DNA of 64,000 bases from an uncultured Saprospiraceae bacterium (GTDB lineage: Bacteria > Bacteroidota > Bacteroidia > Chitinophagales > Saprospiraceae), in assembly GCA_937951615.1 (NCBI GenBank), contig CALFBH010000023.1:1-64000 (forward strand), read 5' to 3'. Shown in pieces: positions 29,201-37,897 of the stretch. Made by a program: the position numbers and the translations under genes. The notes beneath the pieces are model-generated. The model saw only the letters and a program-made list of their open reading frames with translations. It ran no database searches and was not told the origin of the DNA. Within the stretch, counting starts at the first letter, position 1. Each line of letters begins with the position of its first letter.

Positions 29201-31629
29201 AACCTTCAGACTATGATGTAGATGACCTGAGACAGGAGTTTGAATTTTACAAAAAATTGCTTTGTGCTGATGTGGCTGAATATCGGAAATATTTAGATGA
29301 TTTGATTGGTACGGAAGCGAAATTCAGAATACTTAAAAAAGACCCAATTGCTATTTATCCTTGTGCTTGTTTTGATGAAAATGAAGACGATTTAGAGGAA
29401 GAAATGGAGCGGCTTTGCGCCAATATTGCAGCAGGGTATAAAATATTGGAAATCTGCCTCGCTGGAGATATTTGTATAAAAATTGACGACAAATATCACT
29501 ATGTCATCCGGGATAAAAACACAGAAGAAATTTACTTGATCAGCTACGAAGGCTATCCGACTGCCGAGGAAGCAATTGCAGCTTTTAATGAAAATTATTT
29601 ACAAGTCATTGATTTGGCGTCTAATGTCGAAAATTATACAGAAACCACAGACAATCAGGATAGTACTATTCCGGCTAAATGGGCGATAGGAGTACAGGGG
29701 AAAGTAGCACCACTCGCCTGCGTCTCAGAGGATTTGAAATTAAACGAACAGCAACTTGCCGATTGCTTTTGCACCTACCCGATTAGAATCAAAAAAGAAA
29801 CAGAAGGATTTTGTTGTGATAATAATGGCCCAAAGGTATCCTACTATTTTCAATTGGTGAATCCTAACCCACCACAGCCGACAGAAGACGGAGAAATTTG
29901 TAAAGAAGACTGGAAAAGTACACAGTGTTATAAGACGCCCGAAGAAGCGATGAAGGCTTTTACATATTTTCTCTATTTATTGAAAAATAAAGAAAACATA
30001 CGCCTTATTCCACAGGAAAAAATTGATTGCTGTTTTGAAAAAGAAGAAAATTGTACTTGTAAAAGCTATATCTCAGTTATTGAAATATTAGTTGAAAGTT
30101 GTCAGATTTTTGAAGATGAAGAGGATGTCTATAGTTCAAAAAAATTGGCTTGGGAAGGCTTAAATAATTTTATCCAATGCGCCAATAACATTGAAAATTA
30201 CGTACTGGATGATTCCAATGGCTGCTACACTTTTCAGATATGGGATAATGGTGGTGGACAGGCAAATCTCTTAGAAGAAGAATGTCAGGAATATCAAATC
30301 GGATTAGCGGATTCATCCGAAGAAGGAAATATGAAATTAGCAGAACATCCTCTATGCTACGAATGCATTTCAGAAGCCATAGATGCAATTCGCCGCCTTT
30401 TGAACTGTATCAATCAGGAAGGAATGCACTTGGTTGAGCATATTCTTTTGCGTCCCGATTGTGATCCTTCTGCTGAAATAAATAATTGCCTTATCCAGCC
30501 TACGGAAGTGGATTGTTGTTGCAAATTGGAATACGAATTGGAAGCAGGAGAAGCCTGTACAGATGATAATAATATTGAAAAAACAATAACATACATCCCA
30601 GGCGCAGATACTTATTCATTTTGGGCAACTGTAGTATTGCCAGGCTGGACTTCCTCATTCAGTACACATAATCAGCGCGATTTATTTCAGGAATTATTAT
30701 ACAAAAATACACCTGCACATATAGGACTGAATATCGTGTGGATTAGTCCAGAACAAATGTGCGAATTTGAAGATAAATATACGCAATGGTTGCAAAGTCT
30801 TCAATTGGGAGCGGACAATACCTGCTTCGATGATGTGGATGTTCAGTGTGAAATGGTTGAATGTTTATCTACGCTTTCAGATTATACGCCCAAACCAAAA
30901 GAGGATGCGGAAACGATGGAAGAAGGATGTACTTGTACCGAAGAAGAGGGATCAAAAGTAGGCTTAAATAAAAATAAGCTTATTGTAAATTATCAATTTT
31001 CGGGAGATGCAAATCTACCTAGCTCGAAAGACATGAACACCGTACTTCATGCTTCGGGCAATTCTAACTTTGCTCATTTACCAATAAGCCTTTCGAGAGC
31101 TGTTGCAACATTTCAAAAAGATGCTGTCAAGGCTGCTTCAAGGACTTTGGAAAAGAAAAGTATTTCTGCGAAGAAGCCGGTAAAAGCAAAACAATCTAAG
31201 TTTCCTGACTTTTTAATAAAACGCAAAAAACGCTATATCGCCAATCTGGAAAACATCAAAGATAAAGTGATGAAGGAGGAACGGGTGATGTACAAAGATG
31301 CGCTGGCTTACTTGAAAGGTGGGAAAACAGACTTTGGAGCTTACGAATATGTAGCAGAACGTATCCTGCAATACGGACAGAAAACAGGTGGCGTAGAAAC
31401 AGACCTCTTTTTCTATCTGCTTTGCAATGCCACCTGGTGTTATCTGGACATTTCCGTCTGGCAGGACAACAGAAATATACAACATCTTGCAAAATGGAAG
31501 GCATTGATTAATAGAATGAAAGAAGACGGTATCAATACGGCTAAATTGCTCAGAGGCTGGAATGCCAAAGAACCAAAAGTACAATTGAATGCCAAATCAG
31601 TAGGTAAATATTATCGAATGATTAGATAG
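26266..31629 (+). CDS. Giant eCIS baseplate protein (Pvc12-like)
   Basis: This 1787-aa protein is recognised as Pvc12-like from its N-terminal block 'GQLSGKIWTDHNTHDPGITM' with 'LCYALIDLGYRTKLPIEDLL' (about residues 35-90), 'LQLKGYLLFYDQLLATYINQ' (about 478), and 'GMHLVEHILLRPDCDP' (about 1386). It is much longer than classical Pvc12. Cysteine-rich segments are frequent between residues 800 and 1400 (CEKCKVYYTAQF, CFCTYPIRIKKE, CFEKEENCTCKSY). The C-terminal helical region beyond about 1560 has no classical counterpart that I recognise. It is expected to form the outer baseplate wedge with the preceding protein. Confidence 0.85.
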   Translation: MEEVKINNKVIQKNDTSFPEHFDFEWLRSRGLEHIGQLSGKIWTDHNTHDPGITMLELLCYALIDLGYRTKLPIEDLLAKKKDEEEDNFFTPAEILTCNPTTILDYRKMLMDIDGVQNAWLEVVKDECLYLDCEPMIDENGNPIYLNCTKGTDLVKIPLNGLYRVYIELENEDPYCLNKIADLSGDLEDGIIEEPENPIITEVKKRLSRYRNLCEDFLEIHTLCPEEIGLCAEIELSDTANPEKVYIDVMEAVNRFLTPEITYYTLQDFLDKGKTIEEAFEGRPYLADQQEIGECGEAIIESRGFIDKEELKNIKRHKTIHLSDIYKLILEIDGVASIKNLVLTGWIDDERVESSSNVSTLEQEEDEARCWNWELPLHKNYVPQLCFEHTCLNLHKGGSSYAVDQDKIEQQLRSSIIAGNAPLLSEDNLNIAIPTGNYRPDLGDYYSIQNDLPNVYGVGEGGIPDSATDLRKAQALQLKGYLLFYDQLLATYINQVGNLRNLFSLKPDSKRPAEVLHTYFPQMMDSVPQAGKLIQFYDKENNGLLDGTVLGLPAETEPTNLQLEELKQQKDFEFNIKQYYFDKVIDRDIALSQLQREFGQGDITTTICEDECGFFFVIRTRFTEYVLTSRKHYDTHNEAKSAAESVSFLGALPKAYQKAKTTIDDNGTTIEKYTFSIVYQDLGYLTILQNMVENETAYCERREAFLNHLLSRFSENFNEYALLNYTLGLDDKKRIERKGQFLSNYPEISRNRGQAYDYCEPVWRTNNRSGLENKIAALTGLGEMKNPLCNFEVYCPQGSKSGIRITDTKGNVILESDCTFENEEKALRFLTTLFSKCMFDKANYKDVNKKGAYSFYIQCEKCKVYYTAQFIDKKERDAVKKSIYSHFVHNPDDKDIFASEFEGEKPVKWKYYCWWRNEGTSSIPIFQSVKSYKTKEEAIKAYQTDCKKIAKANLKIEDGIGRIYLSGRKNASLESYRGKPSDYDVDDLRQEFEFYKKLLCADVAEYRKYLDDLIGTEAKFRILKKDPIAIYPCACFDENEDDLEEEMERLCANIAAGYKILEICLAGDICIKIDDKYHYVIRDKNTEEIYLISYEGYPTAEEAIAAFNENYLQVIDLASNVENYTETTDNQDSTIPAKWAIGVQGKVAPLACVSEDLKLNEQQLADCFCTYPIRIKKETEGFCCDNNGPKVSYYFQLVNPNPPQPTEDGEICKEDWKSTQCYKTPEEAMKAFTYFLYLLKNKENIRLIPQEKIDCCFEKEENCTCKSYISVIEILVESCQIFEDEEDVYSSKKLAWEGLNNFIQCANNIENYVLDDSNGCYTFQIWDNGGGQANLLEEECQEYQIGLADSSEEGNMKLAEHPLCYECISEAIDAIRRLLNCINQEGMHLVEHILLRPDCDPSAEINNCLIQPTEVDCCCKLEYELEAGEACTDDNNIEKTITYIPGADTYSFWATVVLPGWTSSFSTHNQRDLFQELLYKNTPAHIGLNIVWISPEQMCEFEDKYTQWLQSLQLGADNTCFDDVDVQCEMVECLSTLSDYTPKPKEDAETMEEGCTCTEEEGSKVGLNKNKLIVNYQFSGDANLPSSKDMNTVLHASGNSNFAHLPISLSRAVATFQKDAVKAASRTLEKKSISAKKPVKAKQSKFPDFLIKRKKRYIANLENIKDKVMKEERVMYKDALAYLKGGKTDFGAYEYVAERILQYGQKTGGVETDLFFYLLCNATWCYLDISVWQDNRNIQHLAKWKALINRMKEDGINTAKLLRGWNAKEPKVQLNAKSVGKYYRMIR

Positions 31630-31668
31630 TAATTAGTTGATTTACATAGTCCACCATAACAAAATTTT

Positions 31669-31722
31669 CTTAGTGACCCTCCGTTCCTTAGTGGTTCAAA
31701 AACGCCCCGATGCGCAACCCAG
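31669..31722. repeat. Repeated intergenic word block, copy 2
   Basis: CTTAGTGACCCT, CTTAGTGGTT, AAAAACG and GCCCCGATGCGCAACCCAG are laid out as at 26183-26235. A short ACTTAA arm (31797-31809) then runs to the tape-measure start. Confidence 0.65.
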
Positions 31723-31809
31723 AGCCTTAATGTCTCTTACGGTAAAGCATAATTTACTTTTGTTACATGGAAATATCAATGTCGTTTTAAATTTTCACTT
31801 AAACTTAAC

Positions 31810-33517
31810 ATGCACTTCATAGCAAAACAAATCACCGAACTCAGCATCCGACATGCCAACGAAGCATTTAAAATACAAAATGACTTCGCCAATGCATTTC
31901 GCAGAGAAGCTGTACCTATGCTCGAAAAGCTGTTCGACCGATTGTTTGATAATGATGAAGTGGTGCAAATTGAAAGACTTGAAATAGACTTGGGAAATCT
32001 TTCCAGCAAGGATTTGTCTGCTGGTCATTTTGTGGCTTTATTAGAGCAAAAACTCGAAGAGGTCTTAACTGTACATATCCACCAGACAGAACAACTATCA
32101 CGCCGCATACCCATACCAAAAAATCACTTTGAACAATGGTTATACTTTCTCGAATATGGCAGTTTTTCATGGGAAATGCCTCAGCCCAAACACCAAAAAT
32201 GGCTGCGAGATGTATTGGATACGCTGGGGACAGATGCTAAAGCAATAGCACAACTGACAGACTTATTGCGGAAAAATAACACTGCTTTTAAACGACTGAT
32301 TCTGCAATATGAGCCAGTGTTTTTAAAAACAATTGTAGAACTATTTACTGGACAAAAACAAGACGAATTGATTGTATTTCTAAAAGAATGGCAGGCAATT
32401 CAAAAAGCAATTTACAAAAATAAAAAAATAAAAACGACCACAAATTCCATTAGACAAGAGGAACAAACATTCTGGACAATCCTACTTGAAAAGGTTATTC
32501 TACAAAGAGAAAAAAAGACCTGGAAAGCCTTATGCGCTGACTACGTTTTAGCCCAGACGGAAGGAGAATTGATGGTGGAAATGACAAGGATTATTCAACA
32601 AAAAAAGAAAACATATCCACTGGTAATAGAATTGCTGAAAGAAAAAAATATCAGCCAGTACATCAGCAAAAATCAATCGGATGACTTGGTAAAAGATTCA
32701 AAAAAAGAAAATCAGCAGCCAATAAAAAACGAGGGACAAAACAAAAATAAACCTACAGAAAAACCAGACATTACAAAGCCTGAAAATAATAAGCCAACGA
32801 AAAAAACAGGAGATAAAAAAACGGACAAAAAATCAGAACAACCTATTAAAGAAGAAAAAAATAACGCAGCACCTAATTCCCCAAATACATCAATATTCCA
32901 ACACATCAACACATCAACACAACAACACATCAGCACCCCAACATCCCAACATCCCAATACCCCAATACCCCAACACCCCAACACCCCAACACCCCAATAC
33001 CCCAATACCCCAATACCCCAACTGGTACATCCCCAATGCTGGCATAGTCATGTTGCATCCTTTTCTCGGACATTTATTTAAAAAATTAGAACTGACTGAA
33101 AACGGAACATTCAAAGATCGTCCAGCATTACAAAAAGCAATTTTGCTGCTACATTATTTGGCAACCGGAGAAACAAAAACACCAGAATACCAACTGACGC
33201 TGCCCAAATTCCTGTGTGGAACACCACTGAATACGCCCATTGATCACTATACAAGCCTAACAAAAAAAGAACAAAAAGAAGCCGAGAATTTATTACAAGC
33301 AGCTATAGAACATTGGGGCGCATTAGGCAAAGTCTCTAATGCCAGTCTAAGAGAAGGCTTCCTTAAACGAGAAGGCAAACTAGAAAAAACTTCCTCAGGT
33401 TGGTTATTACAAATAGAAAAACAAACAATCGACATTCTCTTAGACCGTTTACCTTGGAATCTAAGCATTATAAAATTACCCCAAATGGAAGATATTTTAA
33501 AAGTAGACTGGAGATAG
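31810..33517 (+). CDS. eCIS tape-measure protein, split by an 8-bp repeat (frame OFF as sequenced)
   Basis: The N-terminal half (frame of 31810) begins MHFIAKQITELSIRHANEAF with 'DEVVQIERLEIDLGNL', the start of the CIS tape-measure family. The C-terminal half is in another frame. It reads WYIPNAGIVMLHPFLGHLFK from about 33023 and runs to the stop at 33515-33517, matching the family's conserved C-terminus. Between them is a Pro/Asn/Thr-rich stretch encoded by an 11 x 8-bp tandem array (32936-33023) open in all three frames. As sequenced the first half runs out at 33081. Adding one 8-bp unit, or losing two, would join the halves. Either a phase-variable gene, a recent mutation or an assembly error explains this. 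The protein sets tube length, so the OFF state should block normal particle assembly. Confidence 0.85.
32936..33023 (+). repeat. 11 x 8-bp tandem array inside the tape-measure gene
   Basis: Eleven consecutive octamers of CCCCAACA or CCCCAATA (two begin with T, the last ends in T) lie without interruption. Just upstream (about 32890-32932) are imperfect CATCAACA words almost identical to the intergenic stretch at 46786-46840, and the octamer word recurs intergenically at 62032-62050 and 62213-62260. The unit length is not a multiple of three, so slippage changes the reading frame. Confidence 0.95.
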
Positions 33518-33524
33518 TGGTTTA

Positions 33525-33658
33525 GGTCGATGGTCGATAGTCCATTGTCCATAGCTGTCCAAATGATATAATTATTTCAGAATAAAGTCTAATATTCATT
33601 TTGCGTCGCAAAATACGCGAGTCAGCCATCGACCATCGACCGCCGACTATGGACTAAT
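33525..33658. repeat. TGGTCGA-arm inverted repeat element with ATTTTGC-GTC-GCAAAAT core
   Basis: The left arm GGTCGATGGTCGATAGTCC (about 33527-33545), a 7-bp hairpin at 33598-33614 and the right arm CCATCGACCATCGACCGCC (about 33627-33645) form the complete arm-core-arm architecture. It occupies the gap between the tape-measure gene and the first effector gene. Confidence 0.7.
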
Positions 33659-33663
33659 AACGC

Positions 33664-36600
33664 ATGAAAGCAACAGAAAACAAATCATCCACCACTGCCA
33701 CCCTGCAAGCCAAGCATGAGCAGACACCTTTCTTTAAAAAAGAAGGACAGGATGGCTTTTTTTCTACCTCAACCGAAAAAACAGCCCCCTTCTTCAAGCC
33801 AACATCCCCTTTAGGGGGCAAGGGGGCGATCCAGCCCAAACTCAAAATCGGTCAGCCCAATGACAAATACGAAAAAGAAGCAGATTCAGTAGCGGATACA
33901 GTCGTGCAGAAGCTCAGCTCGCCCCCTAGTCTCCTAAAGGGGGAATCTGCCCACACAAACACCTCCCCTTTAGGGGGACGGGGGGCAGTCCAACGCAAAT
34001 GCGCCACCTGCGAACAAGAAGAAAAACTCCAAAAGAAAGAAGACAAAGAAGAAATCTCGCTCAAAGAAGAAAGCATACAACGCAAACCTATCTTTGAAAG
34101 CAATGATGATAACACCTCCCCTTTAGGGGAACGAGGGGCGACTATTCAACGAAAATGCGCAGACTGTGGTGCAACGCTTGAAGACGAAAAAGCTGAAATA
34201 TCCCCCTCGGGAGGGGGCGAAGGGGGAAGAACACCGTCCAAAGAAGAACCCCTAATGATGAAGTCTGAAGGCGGCGAAACCGTAGGCACTTCCGCCCTCC
34301 AAAGCCAACTCAATGCCTCCAAAGGCAAAGGCGCATCCCTACCCGAAAATACCCGCACCGACATGGAATCCACCATAGGCGCAGATTTTAGCGGCGTGAG
34401 CATACACACCGACAGCAATGCGGTGCAAATGAATAAAGACCTCGGCGCAAAAGCTTTCACGCATGGCTCGGATGTTTATTTCAACCAAGGGCAGTACGAT
34501 ACGAGTTCTTCTGGTGGGCAGCATTTATTAGCGCATGAGCTGACGCATACGGTACAGCAGGGTGGGGCAGCAGCCACACCGACTGTACAAAAAGAAGAGG
34601 AAGAAACAGCAAGCCCAATTCCAGCTGGATCACCTGCGGCGGCACTCGATATTACACATCGTTTCTCCCCTAATGCAGCATGGAAAGCCTATCTGGAAGA
34701 AAATCCGGCAAATACAGATGTTAGGGTCAAAATTGGAAATGATTATGAAGGAATAATTAGAGTAAATCAGACTCAACCACCCACTGAAGGTAGTACAGGA
34801 AAATATGAACTAGCGCGAAATGAACGCTTACATTATCTTAAAGTAAATGGGCTTAGCTTTCTCAATCCGCTAAGAAATGCAGGAGTCACACCAATACTTG
34901 TGCTAAGGGGGTTTGGAGAAGACCAGCTCACGAAAGCCTTCTTAAGTGTAAAAATGGGAGAAGAGCCAGTTGGTGATGTATTAGGTTTAATTCAAGGGTT
35001 CAATGCTCAAATGGAAGCCATGGGCTTCCTTGGCTTAGATCGTTTGCAGGTTCCGGCGGAGGGTGTCCAAAATAGATTTGAGCAGGGACGTCTTGTGTTT
35101 CAAGTGAGCCAATTGGCAACAGTAGTAGATGGATTTATAGAAGCAGGAGGTGGAATTGGTATAGTAGGTAATTCTCTGACATTTGACCTTGTATCCGATA
35201 TTAATATTGAAGGAATCGCTCAGGGAGAGTTTACGATAGGAAGAGGAGAAGATGGACAGTTGCATGGGCGAGCTGAAATAGCGGCTCAACTCGCCAATGT
35301 GGAAGCCTTGTTATTAGTCGAATACCAAAACGGTAGTGTGACCATACAAGGAACAGGTACGATTAACTCAGAGAAATTTACGGGAGCTATTACACTTTTG
35401 GTAACAGACAGAGAACGCTCCAGAGAAATGATGCACGCTGCACTTGGTGTGCAAGCACTTGAAGGCGCAGCAGGAGCAGTCGGACAAACCCCAGCAGCTC
35501 CTAAGACACCACAAAATCAAGTGCTGGCGGGCTGGGGTGAAGTTACTGCAACGATTACGCCCTGGCTTCAGGGAAGTGCAAAAGTTGGCATTGACCATGA
35601 GGGCCATGTTACGATGATCGGGGAGCTTAGTGTGCCGGATGAGATTGAATTGATGGAACAACGAGGTAAGAAAATTCAACTCGTTGATTTTGAAATTAGG
35701 GCAGGGTATGGAGTGCCATTAGTAGGGCAGGTCTTTATTTTTGGTGGACTGGGCTTGTTTATCAATGCAGGATTTGGGCCTTTAGTACTTCGGGATATTA
35801 GATTAGCTGGTACTTACTCGACAGACCCCAGTATTCTACAGGAATTTACTATTACAGGCGCACTTGGCATCAATGCCTTTGCAGTACTTGGATTGGAAGC
35901 AGAGGCTGGAGTCGGGGTAACCTTGTTGGGGCATGATGTAAAAGCAGGAATTAATGCTACTGCGGCAGCAGGACTCAGAGCTTATGCAGAAGCAAGACCA
36001 ACATTTGAATACACGGAAAGCATGGGAGAAGCAGGTGGTAAGGTAGGAGAAGCCCATCTTAAAGGACACTTTGAAGCAGCAGCCCAGTTGTTCCTGATGC
36101 TGAGTGGTGCTTTCTTCGTAGAACTGGACTCCCCCTGGTGGTCACCTGCGCCTGACGACAGATGGGATTATCCATTGGGTAGTGTAGAATATCCGATAGG
36201 TGATAGCATGGGCATTGGAGCGGATATGGACTGGCTGGTAGGCTCAGACCAAGTGCCTGAACTCGATTTTACTCCGGTAGAATTTAATGCTGAAAAATTC
36301 ACTGCCGATGTCATGGCTGACCCACCACCTGGACGAGGAAACGGTGGAGATGCCGAAGAACAAGGAACTTGGACAGATGGTCCTGGGGGAGGTGGATTAG
36401 AAGCGAATCCAGATGTTCAGGAAGGTGGAGAAGGGTTACCACAAAGCAGACAACAAGAAGAAAACCTACGTAACCTCCCTGATGAACAGAAATATATGCG
36501 CGGATTATCAGAAATTTCCGATATTGCAGAATCAAGAGAAAGACCGACTATTGCAGTTGTCCGCACTAAAATAAATAGAGTCAAACAACGCTATGGATTA

Positions 36601-37887
36601 GATCATGCGAGTATTCGGGATGAAAATGACAATAATGTCACCATATTTGTCCGCCACGCCCTTCAGAATAATAGTAATAATCTGGTAGAAGTGCCGGTGA
36701 TGAGTGAAGCGGAACGTACCCGTATGTTAAGTACAGCGATGCGTGATCTTGATACAAGGCTAAATGCTCAGGCTAATGAAGAAGGTAAAGTCGCTGAGAG
36801 CCAGGCACAATCTACAGCCAACGCTTGGGCAGAGGCACATCCGGTCGTTGAGAGTGTTAGTGTGATTGATGGCGGAGATAGTTGGGACTTTATGGTGGAT
36901 ATTGGGGATAGGGAGCAGCGAGTTCCGGGGAAAGGAAAAGCGGAATCTGTGAATACTGATGAAATTGAAAATCGTCAAATCGGAGATGATGAAGTTGGTG
37001 AAACTGTTTCTTTTGGTGATAGTCATACACTATGGGTAAATGTCTCAGGTGGAGATGTTACTGTAGTTTCCGCAAGTGTTAGGATGCCCGTAGTTAGTAG
37101 AATAAATCAATGGAGAATTTTGGCTAATGATACTAGAGATGAGAATAAAAAATCACAATTAATTAGTCTTTTATCACAAGCAAGCACAAAGCTCAGTGAA
37201 ACTGAGGGGCATGCTTTAAGAGCCGAGATCGCCAAAAGTGCTGCTATACCTGATATTGATGTTTTCAATGAGGCTGACAACGCGACGGAAAATGCGGAAA
37301 ATACTCTTTCGGTAATCTTGGAAAATATATATAATTTACTTGAAATTATTTCTGAAGTCGAATTAGACCCAATTCCTGTAGGTTTTGGTCCAATTCCTGA
37401 TAAATATGATAGAGCGGAATACTTTTCTCAACTAAAAGCACAAGAGGAGGGAATTAATAGAATTAATGTGCATGATTGGTTAAATAATCGAAGTAACTAT
37501 AGCCAACATGGGCGATCGCATTCAGGAAATGTTGCACAAGCTGAATATAGAGCTGCAATATTATCTGTACTCAGAGATTTAAAAATGGAGGAGGACGAAA
37601 ATATTCTGTTTTCAGATGCAGAAGCCTGGGCAAGGAACTATCTGGATAGTCAGGCAGCTCTACATGATCCTGACCAAGTTGCTGGTGGGGATCCAAAGGG
37701 AATTGCTCAAGGAAGATACGATAGTATGGCTGGTTTGGGAAACAAAAGAATAAATAGCTCAATTGGTAGCCGTTGGCGAACAAGAGCTCCACGATTAGAG
37801 AATGCTGTCCGACTCCAAATTAATTCAAAAAATCTAGATCAGAATCAGCAAGAACAAACAATGATGAAATGTGTTTTATATATATAA
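33664..37887 (+). CDS. eCIS effector: DUF4157 core plus C-terminal Ntox15-type DNase domain
   Basis: This is a 1407-aa cargo candidate. Residues 1-220 hold loading-type motifs: FFKP words, 'IGQPNDKYEKEADSVADTVV', repeated QRKC-x2-C pairs and SPLGGxGA linkers. The DUF4157/eCIS-core domain follows (about 225-300), with HELTH at 291-295. A long Gly/Ala-rich beta region (about 380-850) and charged linkers lead to the C-terminus. There, 'RAEYFSQLKAQEEGINR', 'QAALHDPDQVAGGDP' and 'LGNKRINSSIGSRW' match the polymorphic-toxin domain Ntox15 as I know it from Agrobacterium Tde1. Its HxxD catalytic pair would be His1334 and Asp1337. The Tdi1-like immunity gene starts 10 bp downstream. The predicted activity is DNA cleavage in the target cell. 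Confidence 0.85.
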   Translation: MKATENKSSTTATLQAKHEQTPFFKKEGQDGFFSTSTEKTAPFFKPTSPLGGKGAIQPKLKIGQPNDKYEKEADSVADTVVQKLSSPPSLLKGESAHTNTSPLGGRGAVQRKCATCEQEEKLQKKEDKEEISLKEESIQRKPIFESNDDNTSPLGERGATIQRKCADCGATLEDEKAEISPSGGGEGGRTPSKEEPLMMKSEGGETVGTSALQSQLNASKGKGASLPENTRTDMESTIGADFSGVSIHTDSNAVQMNKDLGAKAFTHGSDVYFNQGQYDTSSSGGQHLLAHELTHTVQQGGAAATPTVQKEEEETASPIPAGSPAAALDITHRFSPNAAWKAYLEENPANTDVRVKIGNDYEGIIRVNQTQPPTEGSTGKYELARNERLHYLKVNGLSFLNPLRNAGVTPILVLRGFGEDQLTKAFLSVKMGEEPVGDVLGLIQGFNAQMEAMGFLGLDRLQVPAEGVQNRFEQGRLVFQVSQLATVVDGFIEAGGGIGIVGNSLTFDLVSDINIEGIAQGEFTIGRGEDGQLHGRAEIAAQLANVEALLLVEYQNGSVTIQGTGTINSEKFTGAITLLVTDRERSREMMHAALGVQALEGAAGAVGQTPAAPKTPQNQVLAGWGEVTATITPWLQGSAKVGIDHEGHVTMIGELSVPDEIELMEQRGKKIQLVDFEIRAGYGVPLVGQVFIFGGLGLFINAGFGPLVLRDIRLAGTYSTDPSILQEFTITGALGINAFAVLGLEAEAGVGVTLLGHDVKAGINATAAAGLRAYAEARPTFEYTESMGEAGGKVGEAHLKGHFEAAAQLFLMLSGAFFVELDSPWWSPAPDDRWDYPLGSVEYPIGDSMGIGADMDWLVGSDQVPELDFTPVEFNAEKFTADVMADPPPGRGNGGDAEEQGTWTDGPGGGGLEANPDVQEGGEGLPQSRQQEENLRNLPDEQKYMRGLSEISDIAESRERPTIAVVRTKINRVKQRYGLDHASIRDENDNNVTIFVRHALQNNSNNLVEVPVMSEAERTRMLSTAMRDLDTRLNAQANEEGKVAESQAQSTANAWAEAHPVVESVSVIDGGDSWDFMVDIGDREQRVPGKGKAESVNTDEIENRQIGDDEVGETVSFGDSHTLWVNVSGGDVTVVSASVRMPVVSRINQWRILANDTRDENKKSQLISLLSQASTKLSETEGHALRAEIAKSAAIPDIDVFNEADNATENAENTLSVILENIYNLLEIISEVELDPIPVGFGPIPDKYDRAEYFSQLKAQEEGINRINVHDWLNNRSNYSQHGRSHSGNVAQAEYRAAILSVLRDLKMEEDENILFSDAEAWARNYLDSQAALHDPDQVAGGDPKGIAQGRYDSMAGLGNKRINSSIGSRWRTRAPRLENAVRLQINSKNLDQNQQEQTMMKCVLYI

Positions 37888-37897
37888 AATCTTCTAC

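Noticed and set aside
32936-33023. Short regular repeats that could be taken for a CRISPR array
   Set aside because: Units are 8 bp, contiguous and without spacers, and lie inside a coding region. No cas gene is present.
34531-34548. HELTH in the DUF4157 domain as an active zinc protease
   Set aside because: The motif is a hallmark of the eCIS-core domain in many cargo proteins, and the domain is thought to be linked to loading. Proteolytic activity cannot be claimed from the motif alone.
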